From positions 13,690 to 77,689 of the forward strand of contig NZ_JAYTLQ010000029.1 of assembly GCF_043729335.1 (NCBI RefSeq): DNA of 64,000 nucleotides, given 5' to 3'. Below, in pieces: positions 17,128 through 25,135 of this stretch. This DNA is from Crenothrix sp043729335 (lineage in GTDB: Bacteria > Pseudomonadota > Gammaproteobacteria > Methylococcales > Methylomonadaceae). A program made the position numbers and the translations under genes. The notes below the pieces were generated by a model that saw only the letters and a program-made list of their open reading frames with translations, did not search any database and had not been told where the DNA came from. How positions within the stretch are numbered: position 1 is the stretch's first letter; every line of letters starts with the position of its first letter.

Positions 17128-18465
17128 TTAAATATCCAACACAACATTAGAAACCGGATAAGCACAACAGGCATAAACCCAACCTTTTTTTCTGTCAAAA
17201 TCGTCAATTTCTGCCTGCGGTGTCATTTCAATTTGGCCTTTCCGGCATTTAATCATGCACTCGCCGCACACACCGGCGCGACATTCATGGCTTATGATAA
17301 TCTCGGATTTTTCCGCAAGCTCCAGCAGTGTCATCTGTCCATCGGCGGTAATGGTTTTTCCAGATTTGGCAAACTTGACCCGATAATTGCCGGTTTTTTT
17401 TCTCAGTGGCTGAGCAGCTACGCGGTAATATGGCGTTTTTGTAACTGGACTATTGACGCTAAAACTTTCACAAAATAATTGTTCGGCGGGTAAAGACAGC
17501 TTCTGTAAATTGTTTTTGCACTCTGCCATAAATAATTCAGGCCCGCATAAATACACGGTTCGTTCCGGTAAATCTGCCACCTGTTGAGCCAACATTTTTT
17601 CGTCAATGCGTCCGTTCAAACCAGACCACTGAGTAAGCGCCGTTGCATCTGCCGTCAGGGTAATAGTTAAGTGGATATTTTTATGATGGGCGGCGATCAG
17701 CTTGAGCTCATGGCCATAGATAATATCTTCTGGGGTTCGAAACGACAGCAACAGCATGACATCAACACGCGCTTCGGTATCAGCAAGCCAGCGCAACATA
17801 GACATAATGGGCACGATGCCGCTGCCGGCGGCTAAAAATAGAATTTTTTGCGGGGCATGATTGACGCAACTGAATTTTCCGAATGGGCCTTTTACTTTGA
17901 GGGTATCGCCCATTTTTAGATTATCGTGAAGCCAATTGGAAACCACACCCCCGTTCGGTGATCTTTTTACGGTAATTTCAAGGATACTTGGGCTGGTGGG
18001 AGTTGAGGCCAAACTATATGAGCGCTTATACTCCTGCCCTGCTATAAGCACGGACAACGTAATATATTGCCCGGGCAAATAATCCAGCGTACGACCGTAT
18101 TGTGTGCCCAGACGAAAAGTTTTGGTATCGGCTGTTTCATGGTAGCAATTTAGAACAGTGCAGTATGTCGTTAAATTTGCAGCATTGGGGTGTGGAGGTT
18201 CAATGGGCTCAGGGTAATCTTTAGTGATGAATAATTCATCTTTAAAAAGTCGTTGTAAATGACCCGCATCAAGCTGTGAACTTAAGTGTTCTATGCCGGC
18301 ATTAGAAAATAAACTACTGAATTGAGTTTGTTCTTGCACGGGACAGTCATCATGATAGCGATGAGCAAAATAGACTTTTTTTTGCAGTGCAGTTATCGAT
18401 GCACTTGATTGCTTAAACAGTTGCTGAGCCCAGAGTGCTGTTGATTTTTTATCTTTATTATTCAT
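17128..18465 (-). CDS. FAD/NAD(P)-binding reductase with C-terminal 2Fe-2S ferredoxin domain
   Basis: The 445-residue protein has an N-terminal extension of about 90 residues, then a ferredoxin-NADP reductase module: the FAD motif YKRSYSLASTP, the motif GGVVSNWLHDNL, the NAD-binding LFLAAGSGIVPIMSMLRW and YLCGPELFMAECK. A plant-type 2Fe-2S domain ends it, with the ligand cluster CRAGVCGEC and a last Cys in YACCAYP. This is the architecture of Hcr and phenol/xylene-type reductases. The start at 18465 was chosen because GGAGGGGG lies just before it; a TTG four codons earlier would place that site inside the gene. It likely passes electrons from NAD(P)H to the neighbouring globin/PNPOx protein, an inference from the shared operon (gap 51 bases). 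Confidence 0.9.
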   Translation of the reverse strand: MNNKDKKSTALWAQQLFKQSSASITALQKKVYFAHRYHDDCPVQEQTQFSSLFSNAGIEHLSSQLDAGHLQRLFKDELFITKDYPEPIEPPHPNAANLTTYCTVLNCYHETADTKTFRLGTQYGRTLDYLPGQYITLSVLIAGQEYKRSYSLASTPTSPSILEITVKRSPNGGVVSNWLHDNLKMGDTLKVKGPFGKFSCVNHAPQKILFLAAGSGIVPIMSMLRWLADTEARVDVMLLLSFRTPEDIIYGHELKLIAAHHKNIHLTITLTADATALTQWSGLNGRIDEKMLAQQVADLPERTVYLCGPELFMAECKNNLQKLSLPAEQLFCESFSVNSPVTKTPYYRVAAQPLRKKTGNYRVKFAKSGKTITADGQMTLLELAEKSEIIISHECRAGVCGECMIKCRKGQIEMTPQAEIDDFDRKKGWVYACCAYPVSNVVLDI

Positions 18466-18534
18466 AACCCCCTCCAATTGTACCTATGCCTAAAGACAAT
18501 CGCGATAACGTCATTAACCTGTCCTACACGCTAA

Positions 18535-18600
18535 TATAATCCCTCAGTTTCTGCCGTTAAACCATGACAGCACAACCTCTTTTTCTGCCAAAAATAATGA
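18535..18600. repeat. 65-bp repeat flanking the redox module, copy B
   Basis: The second copy of the repeat seen at 15970-16034 shares ATAATCCCTCAGTTTCT at its start and CCTCTTTTTCTGCCAA near its end. It lies 70 bases upstream of the reductase start, so it could carry part of the promoter region of the module. Confidence 0.65.
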
Positions 18601-18734
18601 TAATTTTATGACTGGCAGCCCATACAGTTCAATCGACATTTTTCAACTGTAAACCTAATTACGTTAAAAAGATATGAACTATTTCACACCAAGAATGTGC
18701 GTTAGTTAACAGACAAAATAAGCAGCTGGTGATA

Positions 18735-18862
18735 CTCTGTAGCCGAAGTAGAAAGTTTTTCTAAATGCGTTCTGCAAAAAACTATTCATAGCGAAATGCT
18801 TTGTCTGCCTCACCTCCTAAAAACACTCTGCGTACCGAGTGGTGTACTCGGTACGCTTTTTT
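18735..18862 (+). ncRNA. Candidate small RNA ending in a strong terminator
   Basis: A textbook Rho-independent terminator (18830-18862) on the forward strand has no protein gene upstream of it on that strand. The stretch before it contains GCCTCACCTCCTAA, a C-rich CCUCC-type segment like those that small regulatory RNAs use to block ribosome sites. A possible promoter with TTAACA and GATACT boxes lies around 18705-18736, although the spacing (19 bases) is long. The 5' end is a guess. No coding frame there looks real. An alternative is that the hairpin is part of a decayed element. Confidence 0.35.
18830..18862 (+). terminator. Rho-independent terminator
   Basis: An 11-base perfect stem, GCGTACCGAGT with its complement ACTCGGTACGC, encloses a 5-base loop (GGTGT). 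It is followed directly by six T residues on the forward strand. There is no recognised gene on that strand upstream. Confidence 0.85.
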
Positions 18863-18976
18863 AGCATACGCATTAGCAGGGTCAATTAGTAAGAATCCGA
18901 CCAGAGTCAATATTACTACCGACTCAACCCAGCCTACCGCGCTAAAGCTCAGTAATCAGCTATCACCGCACCTCCT

Positions 18977-19441
18977 TCAACTCAGTTCATCCGTCTTTCC
19001 GGAAATCCCAAGTTTAATTTTGTAACGTGCCAGTTCTTTCTTAAGCTCGACAAAGTCTTCGTTCATGCGCAATATTTTTTGCTGTAAAACCTGTATTTGT
19101 TGATGTAGCTGTAACTTATCATTATCTAACTGACTATCTTCTAATGCCGCTTCACCCGCTTCAAAAAACGTTTGCTTCCATTGGTAAAAAACCGCTGGGC
19201 ACAAGCCTACTTCATCACACAATTTCGACACGGCCTCCCCCTGCTCAAGATGGCGGCACAGCAGGTCAAACTTATCTTGTGGATTATGATAATGTTTTCG
19301 AAACATCTTCATTGCTGACGCTCGCTTTCGAAATAAATACCATGTCACTAATGGTTGAAATTCCGGTTGCGTCTGAACAAAATCTAAATCTATTGAACTA
19401 GCCTCATGCCTTACGATTTTATTCTCTTTTTTACTGTACAA
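18977..19441 (-). CDS. Orphan IS3-type transposase subunit A (orfA-like)
   Basis: The 154-residue protein has a helix-turn-helix region (FDLLCRHLEQGEAVSKLCDE, then LCPAVFYQWKQTFFEAG) typical of IS3/IS911 orfA, followed by a leucine-rich coiled coil (HQQIQVLQQKILRMNEDFVELKKEL). No orfB integrase with a DDE motif follows downstream on this strand, and no terminal inverted repeats were found, so this is an IS remnant or a domesticated gene. The start could be the TTG at 19441, with an upstream AGGGAAG, or an internal ATG at 19315 just before the helix-turn-helix. The N-terminal 40 residues are not typical of orfA. Confidence 0.6.
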   Translation of the reverse strand: MYSKKENKIVRHEASSIDLDFVQTQPEFQPLVTWYLFRKRASAMKMFRKHYHNPQDKFDLLCRHLEQGEAVSKLCDEVGLCPAVFYQWKQTFFEAGEAALEDSQLDNDKLQLHQQIQVLQQKILRMNEDFVELKKELARYKIKLGISGKTDELS

Positions 19442-19578
19442 CCTACTTCCCTAAAAAATCCCACCTCCAAAAACACTAATTGTCCTACTCGCTTACCATA
19501 CACTTAAATTTTGCAAATTTCGCCCTCCCTAGGGAGGGTAGTTGAGCGTTTTTGCTTACTTTTTTTAAAAAACAGACT

Positions 19579-20266
19579 ATGGAAAATTTAACAGACTTCC
19601 AAATGAGAAAAATTCGGCGGGGATGATGATTATGAGCATGCAAGGCCAGATTGAATTTATATGCCCAGAAGCCCAAAAGTTACTAGCTTTATACTGTAAT
19701 TCGAAATTGGGGTGAAAATCTAAACGAGGAAAAAAATGCGGTATTAGCAAAGCTAGCGACAGCGTGCCGCTATCAGAATAGGATATTTCGGGGTAACTAC
19801 GTGTCACCTCCGTCTTTGATTCATACCAATCGCCGCGGCCTTTTATCTTTTATGCTCATTGGCTGGATAAGCAAAATAATGAACCTGGTGGCATGATTGT
19901 TATGACGGTGAAGTACTAGTACTCAGTCATCTTTATTCTGTCGGGTGTTGCAAAGACCTACGAGGTTTTAAAAACCTCGTAGGTCTCACGCTAATCAAAA
20001 ACATATCTGACATATCAAAATTGACTGAGTACTAGGAACCGTTGACTTTAAAAATCCTGCGCGCCCTAAAAGATGTGCCATTGTCCAGCACACCAAAAGA
20101 AGTGGCTTTATTGTTGGCGCAAAACTGTTCGAATGAGATGATTTGCCAACGTCTGCATATCAAACTCACCACTACTAAAGACCATATCCGCAAAATTTTT
20201 AGCAAATTAAGCATTCATAGCCGTGAAGAGTTGCTGCCGCTGTTGCTGGCATTAGAAAAATCATAA
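19579..20266 (+). pseudogene. LuxR-type regulator, decayed and interrupted
   Basis: The C-terminal part is intact from 20036 to 20266 and encodes a LuxR-type helix-turn-helix (TPKEVALLLAQNCSNEMICQ, TTTKDHIRKIFSKLSIHSRE). Upstream, matching pieces of a sensor domain appear in shifting frames: NSAGMMIMSMQGQIEFICPE (19611-19670), then GENLNEEKNAVLAKLATACR after an apparent extra G near 19713, and then FIFYAHWLDKQNNEPGG after another shift near 19840. A 120-bp element then splits the gene between VMTVKY and EPLTLKILRAL. The frames on both sides agree once 116 bases are removed, though one TAG remains at the junction. An ATG at 19579 may be the old start, in yet another frame. The HTH fragment on its own is unlikely to be made. 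Confidence 0.7.
19916..20035. mobile_element. 120-bp MITE-like element
   Basis: The ends are perfect 14-base inverted repeats, CTAGTACTCAGTCA and TGACTGAGTACTAG. The central palindrome at 19955-19985 has two 15-base arms (GACCTACGAGGTTTT and its complement) around one base. There is no open frame. CTAG at both ends may be a target duplication, since the site is palindromic. It sits inside a LuxR-type gene and separates its sensor from its DNA-binding part. This structure is typical of a non-autonomous element moved by a transposase encoded elsewhere. Confidence 0.8.
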
Positions 20267-21430
20267 GGCATCCGGAAGATAGACTTGATTAGCGCCGTAC
20301 TTACGCTCAACTGCAGTCACATGGTTAAGCAGTAGTAGCAGATTGCGCTTCAATAACCTGACGTACTCTGCGGGTTTGAGTTCACTGTATAAGCCAAGAT
20401 CGGCAACAAATAATTCGGCATTGGTATAGCCCATAAAGCCCCGCGTCGGATTAATCAAGAAAAGGTATAACTGTTTGAGTTTCTTAATGCTTTGACGATC
20501 GTAGCGACTAAAATAATTTAAATTACGGGTTATATCAGTCCGATCATCCACCATATCTGCACCGCCGTTGTCAGTGATGTAAAAATGGGCAAGCTTGGTG
20601 TCATCTGTTGCCAAACCAATATTGGTATTATTGTAACGATCCCACTGTTGAAAAATAACATCCAAGGTCATGATAATAGAATATTCGTGCGCAAGTTGGA
20701 GCAGATTACCCGTATATCCGGTTTGCAGCAAAATCTTCTTATTGGCAATAGGTTGAGGATTTGACGCTTGCAATGCCCTGATAATAGGATTGTTTTTGAA
20801 AGGCTCGCCCCGTCCTGCGCCAGGCTTGATATCAGCCATAAATTTGTATTCAGCATAGCTTTCGTGCTTTTTGGCTTTTAAGCCGCCTAAAAGTGGCGGC
20901 TTGGTCAGCCAGTCTAAAAGCCTTGGAATACGCACATCGCGTCTTCTTCCAGGTTCTAGGGTAGCCTGTTCCTTTTCTAACAAAGCTTTAAAGCCTAACA
21001 CGGCTTTTTTGCCCAGTGAATAGCGAGCTGCGGGGCGCATAATATCGTCGTGACCCAGAATAGCCGCTAAGTTAAAGTAAGCAATTTCAGTGTCAGGGTT
21101 TGAGGATCCATGACCGGTAACAAAAGTACCATAACTTTTATAACCGTTTACCAGATCGGTTTTATCTATCTTGCGGATTTTTAAATAAATTTCGGTGCTA
21201 CCTGAGAGTTCAGTATAAACAAAACCCGGATCTTCAAGATTTGCACCGCTCCATCTTTTCATCCATTTGTTAGTCTCTTTGGCCAAAGGCTGCTTTAGCT
21301 TTTGTAATTTTGCAATAATAGGCGGTTGTTTTATGACATTAGCTTGCGCATTATTTGTTATTGTGACGGCCAAAGTAAAGGCAATGGTAAAGCTAACAAT
21401 AGCTCTAGCATGTGTAAAAATCGTATTCAT
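20261..21430 (-). CDS. Exported protein with Fam20-like kinase motifs
   Basis: The 389-residue protein has a signal peptide (residues 1-30, ending in NNAQA). The mature part shows features of the Fam20/secreted-kinase fold: DTEIAYFNLAAILG at 113-126 (compare EIAxFHLDRIL of Fam20), WDRYNNTN at 263-270 with candidate catalytic D264 and N267, and ITDNGG at 285-290 corresponding to the metal-binding DNG. Fam20 kinases phosphorylate secreted proteins. Bacterial relatives are poorly known. The gene stands next to genes for other exported proteins (RTX protein, metalloprotease) on the same strand and overlaps the end of the LuxR pseudogene by 6 bases. The kinase call is inference from motif order only; it could also be an inactive relative. 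Confidence 0.55.
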   Translation of the reverse strand: MNTIFTHARAIVSFTIAFTLAVTITNNAQANVIKQPPIIAKLQKLKQPLAKETNKWMKRWSGANLEDPGFVYTELSGSTEIYLKIRKIDKTDLVNGYKSYGTFVTGHGSSNPDTEIAYFNLAAILGHDDIMRPAARYSLGKKAVLGFKALLEKEQATLEPGRRRDVRIPRLLDWLTKPPLLGGLKAKKHESYAEYKFMADIKPGAGRGEPFKNNPIIRALQASNPQPIANKKILLQTGYTGNLLQLAHEYSIIMTLDVIFQQWDRYNNTNIGLATDDTKLAHFYITDNGGADMVDDRTDITRNLNYFSRYDRQSIKKLKQLYLFLINPTRGFMGYTNAELFVADLGLYSELKPAEYVRLLKRNLLLLLNHVTAVERKYGANQVYLPDAL

Positions 21431-21520
21431 ATTAACTTCTCGTTATGAAAATAACGAAGAATTGAATGAATAAGGTGGACTTGGCGTTTCATTTTTTCTC
21501 CAGGTTAAATTGTGGTAATA

Positions 21521-21534
21521 CAACGTTAACGTTG
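21521..21534. promoter_or_regulatory. Perfect 14-bp palindrome, possible operator
   Basis: CAACGTTAACGTTG is a perfect palindrome located 90 bases upstream of the exported kinase-like gene and downstream of the RTX gene. Its symmetry and position fit a dimeric repressor site, but no regulator is assigned. Confidence 0.3.
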
Positions 21535-21677
21535 ATCGTACCATGAGTTTTGTGCCGAGCCCATGCTACACAGAAATAAGTACATACTTTTAGTGCTTAT
21601 TCGTAAAAATATGATATTGCAAATAAGTAAAATTCCGTTCCTATAATCTACCTTCACTACTAAAGTCAGGGTGCTAT

Positions 21678-22553
21678 CTACAAAATAAAATCTGATGCTT
21701 GCAAGCTTGGAACCGCACTTAATTGCACTGCAAATTCTGCTGCACCATCGGCATCGTTACTGGCATAAAGAATATGCTTTGCCGCATCAAAGCGCACTTG
21801 ACCAGCAGCGCTAAATTTAGCTGCACCCATAAATTTAAAATCCTGATCACCTGATGCAGCCGTATTGGCATCAATAGTGTGCAACTCAATTTTATCCAAT
21901 TGCCCGTGATTAAAATCGGTAACCATGTCCATAAATGCGAGGTTTAAAGCCGATTCTTTGACATTATTAAAATCAAAGATATCTGCACTGGAACCACCGG
22001 TCATTGTGTCGGTTCCTAAGCCGCCATAAAGTATGTCTTTACCTGTATTGCCAATAAGGATGTCCTTGCCATCACCACCGTTTACGGTGTCATTGCCGTC
22101 ACCGCTATCCAGTTTGTCATTTCCGGCATTGCCGTAAAGCCGGTCATTGCCCGCATTGCCATTGACAACATCATTGCCAGCATTGCCATTTAGCGTGTCA
22201 TTGCCATCATCACCAAACAGGTTGTCATTGCCTACGCCGCCGTTAAGCGTATCTTTTCCTATGCCGCCAAAAAGTGTGTCGCTGCCTGCATCACCGTAAA
22301 GACTGTCATCGCCATCTCCGCCAGTCAGCTTGTCATTACCCGCATCACCATGAAGGACATCATTGCCGGTATTACCAAAAAGATTATCGTTGCCAGCACC
22401 CCCAAAGAGCTTGTCGTTGCCCTCGTCACCATAAAGGTTATCGCTGCCTTTGTCCCCAGAAAGGCTATCATTTCCTCCGAAACCCTTTATGGTATCGTTG
22501 TTAGCTGTGCCGTTTAGTTTATTATTTAATTTGTTTCCGTTAATAATGGCCAT
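21678..22553 (-). CDS. RTX calcium-binding exported protein
   Basis: Residues 20-190 consist of about 18 nonapeptide repeats of the GGxGxDxLx type (for example GGAGNDNLF and GDAGNDKLT), which form a calcium-binding beta roll. The C-terminal 100 residues (SSADIFDFNNVKES, VTDFNHGQLDKIEL, ending ASDFIL) match the serralysin-like C-terminal region that carries the uncleaved signal for type I secretion. No catalytic domain is present in this 291-residue protein, so it may be a surface or matrix protein. No type I exporter genes are in the window. The ATG at 22553 has a weak ribosome site. Confidence 0.9.
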   Translation of the reverse strand: MAIINGNKLNNKLNGTANNDTIKGFGGNDSLSGDKGSDNLYGDEGNDKLFGGAGNDNLFGNTGNDVLHGDAGNDKLTGGDGDDSLYGDAGSDTLFGGIGKDTLNGGVGNDNLFGDDGNDTLNGNAGNDVVNGNAGNDRLYGNAGNDKLDSGDGNDTVNGGDGKDILIGNTGKDILYGGLGTDTMTGGSSADIFDFNNVKESALNLAFMDMVTDFNHGQLDKIELHTIDANTAASGDQDFKFMGAAKFSAAGQVRFDAAKHILYASNDADGAAEFAVQLSAVPSLQASDFIL

Positions 22554-22691
22554 AGGTATGTCCCGTATAGGTAGGTTAATGTATTGTATCTATGCAACAT
22601 TTAAAATTATACGCGCCATTGTTTAAAAATGAATACAAAATTAACGTTCAGGCTACTGGGGTAAGGAGGATAAAATCAACACGTTATATTT

Positions 22692-23168
22692 TCCCTCATC
22701 CCAAGCTCCTCCCTCCGCAGAAGGAGCTTGAAACTTGTGTAGATACTTAATGCCCTGAGGGAGAAAGAGCCGTACTCTTAACTTAATACCAGTGACACAG
22801 AGCGTGGGAACGATATAAATTGCCACTCAACTACGGCGTTATTTTTGTTGCAAAACAGCCTTAAAAAGACTACGGATGCAGTGGGTTAGGATTTATAGGG
22901 GTGTGGTATTAAATTGGGGTGGGCAAAAAAATGACTGATTAATTCGTGGTAAGCATGAAAGCCGTTCGTGGGAGCCTGTCGAACCATGATCGGCTTTCCC
23001 GTCATCCTTCGACAAGCTCAGAAGAACGGGAAAACCTTGTTGAGTAGGGTGGACAACGCTTTTCTGCCCACCTTTTATCTTAATGTGGGTAGGCAAAAAA
23101 ACCTGCCCAGCCAACGGACGCAGGAGCGTCACCAGCGGTATTCCCACGCAGAGCGTGGGAACAATATC
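22692..23168. repeat. Intergenic cluster of short palindromic and dispersed repeats
   Basis: The 620-base gap between the RTX gene and the metalloprotease gene holds several repeats and no gene. A nested inverted repeat lies at 22692-22762 (outer arms CCCTCA and TGAGGG, inner arms AAGCTCCT and AGGAGCTT). The word CAGAGCGTGGGAAC followed by RATAT occurs at 22796-22817 and again at 23147-23168. The second copy ends a hairpin, TTCCCACGC AGA GCGTGGGAA, at 23141-23161. A 70-base dispersed repeat lies at 22961-23030 with a reverse-complement relative at 51681-51760. The block looks like a landing zone for small repeats. Confidence 0.7.
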
Positions 23169-23174
23169 TATTTT

Positions 23175-24818
23175 TTAACGTACATTAATAACCACTTTAC
23201 CCACATTATTGGTTTTATTATTATCGCTACCCGAAGCAACCTGCACAGCACTGATCTTCTTGGTTACCGTGGCTCCCGCTTTAAGCTTCAGAGTAATTGT
23301 GCGGGCTGTATTGGCAGCAATCGAACCCAAATTACATGCCAACTGCGTAGCACTACGGGTACACGTAGCCTTACCAGCACTTACAGTAACACCGGTTAAC
23401 GTTAACCCTGATGGAATAATAACGCGTGCAATACTGCCCACAGCAGCGCCTGTGCCGCCGTTCCTCACTTCAACAGGATAATTAAAACTCTGAGATCTCA
23501 CCGTGTTAATAGGGTTAACCGGAAATACAGGGCGTAAATCTGAATCACCTGTAGGAGTAGGCGCAGGTACAGGTGCCGGGATTGGAGCTGGGGCTGGCGC
23601 GGGCGGGTTAGTGCTATTAGTCAAACAAGCGGCACTGGCAATATTGGGGGACATCTGTTGCAGACTACAGGGGGAAAATTGGCTAGTATTATTCAAGAAT
23701 GGATTCATGATGTAATTGCCTGGCGTACTCGCACAAGCTGATCCACTTTGGGCATCATGTGGTGCGCCAAAATTATGCCCCATTTCGTGGGCAACCGTTA
23801 AAGCCCCTGCCGTACCGGTTCCCGTTATCTGACTTAACCCCACACCATAAGCTTTGGAGCACAGCGCGCCAATATAGGCTATGCCCACGGTAGAGCCATC
23901 GATATTGCGGCTGGTGAAAAGATGTGCAATACCCGGGTTATTAAAACCAGGCGCCTTGGTAAAACTGGAAAACTGATTAAGCAGTGTTGTCGAGCTTGTC
24001 GAAGTCATCGCCCCATCATTGGTTAATGCTCTTATTTCGCTGACATTGATATGAACACCCACTTGATCTGAATAAATGCCATCGACAACATTCATGCGGG
24101 CAACCACGGCTGCTTGTGGGTTTGCACTATTCGCCTGGGTGAATTTCGCATCGGTAACAATAGCGACATCAAGCTGACGGGCCGTTGCAGGCAAGGCTTT
24201 AGCGCGTGTTTGCAGTTCGCCTACCAGTTTTTGAAACTTATGAACACTTTTGGCTTTGGGGTCTAAAGCACAAGTGGCATCAGATTCTGTTTCAGAAAGC
24301 TTGTAGATAAGTGAATACGGCTTGCTGGCTGCTTTTGCCAATTGTCTACCGGCAAGGGCTTTGGCGACGTCATCTGAGCTATCGATGATATAGAGCTCCT
24401 TACCATCCCAAAATGCGCCAGTGATTTTTTCACCGGCTTTATTAATTCTGGCCCACGAACCCTGTACGCCGGTTAACTTACCTTTGTACAGCTGCATCGA
24501 TTTTTTAAGACGGTTCTTTTGCGCCGTGGGCAAATTAGCTACCAGTTGATCATTAGATTCAAGTGCCAAGTCGAATTGTTTGCCAAAGGCTTTTAACGAC
24601 ACTGTGGTCGCGGGAGCCATCTTTGCAGCGATCCGCGAATTTTTTGAAGCTTCAGGTGTGCTAAAACGGATATTGTTTAGGGGTTCATGGTGCAGAATTT
24701 TAAAATCCTCGCCCAGACTGGACGGGGCTATTTCTTGAGCAAGCGCGGGCTGAACAGCGATGCTGGCTAAAGAAATTGCTCCGAGCAGTGTTGAATAGTG
24801 CCTTGTTTTATTTCTCAT
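23175..24818 (-). CDS. Exported reprolysin/M12B-like zinc metalloprotease
   Basis: The 547-residue protein begins with a signal peptide (MRNKTRHYSTLLGAISLASI, cleavage after PALAQ). A propeptide-like part follows. The catalytic domain has the zinc motif HEMGHNFGAPH at about residues 344-354 (HExxHxxGxxH), as in reprolysin/adamalysin metzincins. A Pro/Ala-rich linker at about 420-440 leads to a C-terminal beta domain of the DUF11 type (PVEVRNGGTGAAVGS and following), probably surface-binding. The start was placed at the ATG that begins the signal peptide rather than 20 codons upstream. It is part of a run of exported protein genes on this strand. Confidence 0.88.
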   Translation of the reverse strand: MRNKTRHYSTLLGAISLASIAVQPALAQEIAPSSLGEDFKILHHEPLNNIRFSTPEASKNSRIAAKMAPATTVSLKAFGKQFDLALESNDQLVANLPTAQKNRLKKSMQLYKGKLTGVQGSWARINKAGEKITGAFWDGKELYIIDSSDDVAKALAGRQLAKAASKPYSLIYKLSETESDATCALDPKAKSVHKFQKLVGELQTRAKALPATARQLDVAIVTDAKFTQANSANPQAAVVARMNVVDGIYSDQVGVHINVSEIRALTNDGAMTSTSSTTLLNQFSSFTKAPGFNNPGIAHLFTSRNIDGSTVGIAYIGALCSKAYGVGLSQITGTGTAGALTVAHEMGHNFGAPHDAQSGSACASTPGNYIMNPFLNNTSQFSPCSLQQMSPNIASAACLTNSTNPPAPAPAPIPAPVPAPTPTGDSDLRPVFPVNPINTVRSQSFNYPVEVRNGGTGAAVGSIARVIIPSGLTLTGVTVSAGKATCTRSATQLACNLGSIAANTARTITLKLKAGATVTKKISAVQVASGSDNNKTNNVGKVVINVR

Positions 24819-25135
24819 TATAAATATCTCTACTAAGTCAAAATTGTACCGAATTTGTTTATTCGGCTGTAGAGACAATAGTTGCGAAATATTAAACCGA
24901 TCTTAAATCAAAAATCTTTCTTCATTCTTCAACCGTTGCCGAATTTACAATAGAACACGCATGACAACGCTTAGACCGGACTCATTTTTTATGCCAAATT
25001 TGGAAATAACCTCCTTTTGAACGGCAGCTTTTACCGTGCTTAAAAAATGCCCAGTTCTCTCAAATGACTGGCATCTGGTATCATAAACTATTGAATGCAG
25101 ACAATTCGTCGGCATTCGCTGATTAAGAGTCCTCT

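Noticed and set aside
18801..19025. Forward 74-codon frame after the orphan terminator
   Set aside because: It runs through the terminator stem and into the antisense end of the transposase gene; no ribosome site or family.
19485..19807. Two short reverse-strand frames (63 and 76 codons)
   Set aside because: They are antisense to the decayed LuxR gene and match nothing; the reading on the plus strand gives family-like segments.
21765..22500. CRISPR-like repeat array
   Set aside because: The 27-bp periodicity is the coding pattern of RTX nonapeptides inside an open gene; there are no unique spacers. The same holds for the 21-bp repeats at 3168-3314.
22893..23399. Frames over the repeat-rich gap beside the metalloprotease
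   Set aside because: They are made of dispersed repeat sequence or are antisense to the protease gene; no family features.
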